A DNA stretch of 26,375 nt, from contig JBIOJM010000121.1 in the NCBI GenBank assembly GCA_044450785.1, positions 1 through 26,375 on the forward strand, in the 5' to 3' direction. The DNA is from JBIOJM01 sp044450785 (GTDB lineage Bacteria; Planctomycetota; Planctomycetia; Isosphaerales; Isosphaeraceae). Each line of letters starts with the position of its first letter. Positions within the stretch are counted from its first letter, which is position 1. Below the pieces are notes generated by a model that ran no database searches, was not told the origin of the DNA, and worked only from the letters and a program-made list of their open reading frames with translations. Of this stretch, positions 24,704 to 26,375 are shown in pieces. The position numbers and the translations under genes are program-made.

Positions 24704-24721
24704 GAGCCGGGCTTGCCATGC
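24704..24721 (+). repeat. Partial third copy of the 101-bp repeat core
   Basis: GAGCCGGGCTTGCCATGC matches the beginning of copy B (AGCCGGGCTCGCCATGC) with one mismatch over 17 bases. It lies on the other side of the RAYT remnant from copy B, so the remnant is bracketed by the same motif. Confidence 0.4.
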
Positions 24722-24797
24722 GTGTCCTTTGGCTCTTGCTCGGGAGTGCAGATAACGGGCTTATCCCCTTTTCGCCGTGTCCCAGCGTGCCCTGCGT

Positions 24798-26375
24798 TCA
24801 ATCGAGCCGGGCAGCAGCGAGTCGCTCGGCCATCACGTAGGCGTGCAGGTTTCCCTCAAGGCTGGCAAACACGTGATCCAGAGCGTCATCCGACTGGGCA
24901 ATGGTTCGAGCGCGGACTGCGCTCGCCAGGATCCGCTGCGCCCCGGCAGCGCCAACCGTCTCGGCTTGCGACCGCCCGGCCTGGAGCTTCACGGACGGGC
25001 GGGCTTCATAGCCCGCCTTTGCCAACTCGGCAGCGAGGGGATCGTCTTCGTTGCTGCCGCCGATCGCAGCCACACTGGAAGAAACCGATGGAGGGGCAGG
25101 GCTGATCGCCAGGACGCTCGCACTACCGGTAACCGATGGGTTGGACATATCCTTGGCAGTGATGGTCTGTGTGCCGGTCGTCCTCAGGGTCACGCCGTTT
25201 CTGAAGGTATGCACTCCGCTGTCCGAGGCGGTGAAGGTGTATCTGCCCGGCAATGAGGCGGACTTGTCGGAGCTGGTGAAGTTGACCATCCCTCGATAGC
25301 CGGTCGCAATGTTGTTGTACGGATCGAATGCCGTCACGGTGATGGTGAACGGCCCTCCGGTGGTGGCGGTGGCCGGGGCGGTGATGCTCAGCGTGCTGGC
25401 CGCCGCCGGGTTGACGGTGGTTGAATTGGGCTGGGCCTTGACCAACATCGGGGCGGTGAACAGGAGCAGGATCGTCTCGGCCTTGTCATCGGCCAGATTG
25501 GTGAAGGTCGCAATGCCTCCCGAGACCGTGACCGTGGTCGTTCCCAAGAGCGGCCCGGTGCCGACGCCGGCGCGCAGCGAGGCGGTCACCTGGGTCGTGT
25601 TGTCGCCGATAAAGAGATTGCCGTACTGGTCTTCGACATAGATCACCGGCTGGGTGGGGAACGGCTGACCGGCCGTGGCGCTGGCCGAGGGCTCGGTGTG
25701 GATCACGAGCAGCGTCGCGACCTGATAGAGGAGGATCACGCCCGTCTGGTTAGCCACCGTCGTGACCGTGTAGTTGTTGCCGCCGTTTCCATCGTTGACC
25801 GTGTAGGTTGACACGGATAGGGTCTTGCCCGTGCCGATGGCCGGGGAATCGTACGTCTCGCTAAGGTTGGTCACCGTGTCGGCGCCCTTCAGGCCCGTGA
25901 CGGTCGGAATCGCCGCCGCGCTCGTCGTGCCGTCGTAGAACTTGGTGTTGGTCACCGCCGTGATCGTGAGCGCCTCAATGGTGATCACCCCGGTCGACGC
26001 CGGCACGAACGTGTATGTGTAGTTGGCGCCGCCGTTGCCGTCATTGACCGTCCCGCTCGGCGTCAGCGTCAGGCCAACGCCCACGTTTCTGGTGCTGTAG
26101 GTCTCGACGAAATTGGCCGTGTCCGAGCCCTGCAGGACTCCTGAAGTGATCGCCGGCACCCCCGCCGCGCTCGTCGTGCCGTCGTAGACCTTGGTGTTGG
26201 TCACTCCCGTGATTGTGAGCGCAACAGCCGTGATCACGCCCGTCGACACCGGCGCGAACGTGTACGTGTAGTTATTGCCGCCGTTGCCGTCATTGACCGT
26301 CCCGCTCGGCGTCAGCGTCAGGCCTGTGCCGACGTTCGCGGTGTTGTAGATCTCGATGAAGTTGGCCGTGTCACC
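24798..26375 (-). CDS. C-terminal part of a giant YDG-repeat / Ig-like surface protein, N-terminus outside window
   Basis: The frame is open from the right edge (26375) to TGA at 24798, at least 525 codons, so the 5' end is missing; internal GTG codons are not the true start. From the edge inward there are YDG-type repeats of about 83 residues (ITGVTNTKVYDGTTSA, then LTPSGTVNDGNGGANYTYTF) occurring about 2.5 times. Next is an Ig-like block (VIYVEDQYGNLFIGDNTTQV) and another (ITVTAFDPYNNIATGYRGMV, FTASDSGVHTFRNGV). The unrelated charged C-terminal tail of about 110 residues has no cell-wall anchor motif. Composition is Thr/Val/Gly-rich with few Lys. It is likely exported and cell-surface attached; function unknown. 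Confidence 0.85.
   Translation of the reverse strand, partial: GDTANFIEIYNTANVGTGLTLTPSGTVNDGNGGNNYTYTFAPVSTGVITAVALTITGVTNTKVYDGTTSAAGVPAITSGVLQGSDTANFVETYSTRNVGVGLTLTPSGTVNDGNGGANYTYTFVPASTGVITIEALTITAVTNTKFYDGTTSAAAIPTVTGLKGADTVTNLSETYDSPAIGTGKTLSVSTYTVNDGNGGNNYTVTTVANQTGVILLYQVATLLVIHTEPSASATAGQPFPTQPVIYVEDQYGNLFIGDNTTQVTASLRAGVGTGPLLGTTTVTVSGGIATFTNLADDKAETILLLFTAPMLVKAQPNSTTVNPAAASTLSITAPATATTGGPFTITVTAFDPYNNIATGYRGMVNFTSSDKSASLPGRYTFTASDSGVHTFRNGVTLRTTGTQTITAKDMSNPSVTGSASVLAISPAPPSVSSSVAAIGGSNEDDPLAAELAKAGYEARPSVKLQAGRSQAETVGAAGAQRILASAVRARTIAQSDDALDHVFASLEGNLHAYVMAERLAAARLD
25981..26375 (-). repeat. 249-bp coding tandem repeat of the YDG domain
   Basis: GTGATCAC at 25981 and 26230 marks the same position in successive units, a period of 249 bases (83 codons). 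From there the two units share long identical stretches, e.g. the 20 bases GTTGCCGTCATTGACCGTCC. A third, more diverged unit occupies about 25735-25980. Confidence 0.7.

Overview
The window looks like a piece of a GC-rich planctomycete chromosome. The best taxonomic markers are the tandem pair of a Planctomycete cytochrome C/DUF1549/DUF1553 protein (19558-22527) and a Tat-exported DUF1501 protein (18132-19553), a typical planctomycete arrangement. Supporting markers are the many Tat or Sec exported proteins, the neutral-ceramidase-like and arylsulfatase relatives, and a very large YDG-repeat surface protein. The assignment is inferred from gene content only; no rRNA or tRNA gene was seen.

Layout. 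1-8009 is read on the minus strand: a secreted hypothetical glycosyl hydrolase running off the left edge, a decayed secreted glycosidase-like gene, a two-gene operon (a 600-residue protein of unknown function followed after 1 nt by a 948-residue primase-helicase-nuclease of the TOTE type), a decayed NAD-epimerase, and an ArsR-regulator/SRPBCC pair. 8056-14934 is plus strand: a duplicated ABC-operon leader, an arylsulfatase shard, a decayed ceramidase, an intact alpha/beta hydrolase, an ABC ATPase/permease operon and a low-complexity secreted protein. 14950-15651 (minus) is a secreted three-repeat PepSY-like protein. 15961-18030 (plus) holds a chimeric remnant, an exported nucleoside deaminase and a decayed amine oxidase. 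18132-26375 (minus) holds the DUF1501/cytochrome operon, a DtxR-family metalloregulator, a repeat-rich gene-free stretch, a remnant of a REP-associated tyrosine transposase (RAYT), and the C-terminal part of a giant adhesin.

Two things stand out. First, the operon at 2077-6727 is a good candidate for a conflict (anti-phage or anti-plasmid) system. One polypeptide carries an archaeo-eukaryotic primase domain, an SF2 helicase and a DUF559 (Vsr-like) nuclease, and it is co-transcribed with a protein whose role I cannot name but which has two copies of a motif resembling the core of MbcA/ParS/Xre toxin-binding domains. Second, the window is full of genes that keep recognisable pieces, often the start and the very end, but have lost the middle: the glycosidase, epimerase, ceramidase, amine oxidase, RAYT transposase and a copy of the ABC operon start. 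The surviving pieces read cleanly, without many nonsense mutations. This points to recent internal deletions, or to an assembly problem, rather than slow decay, and it should be checked against raw reads.

How genes work together: the DUF1501 and cytochrome genes are 4 nt apart and form an exported pair. The ArsR and SRPBCC genes overlap by 4 nt, as do the ABC ATPase and permease. The TOTE-type gene starts 1 nt after its partner. A DtxR regulator lies upstream of the cytochrome operon, but a consensus promoter in the gap suggests the operon has its own start.
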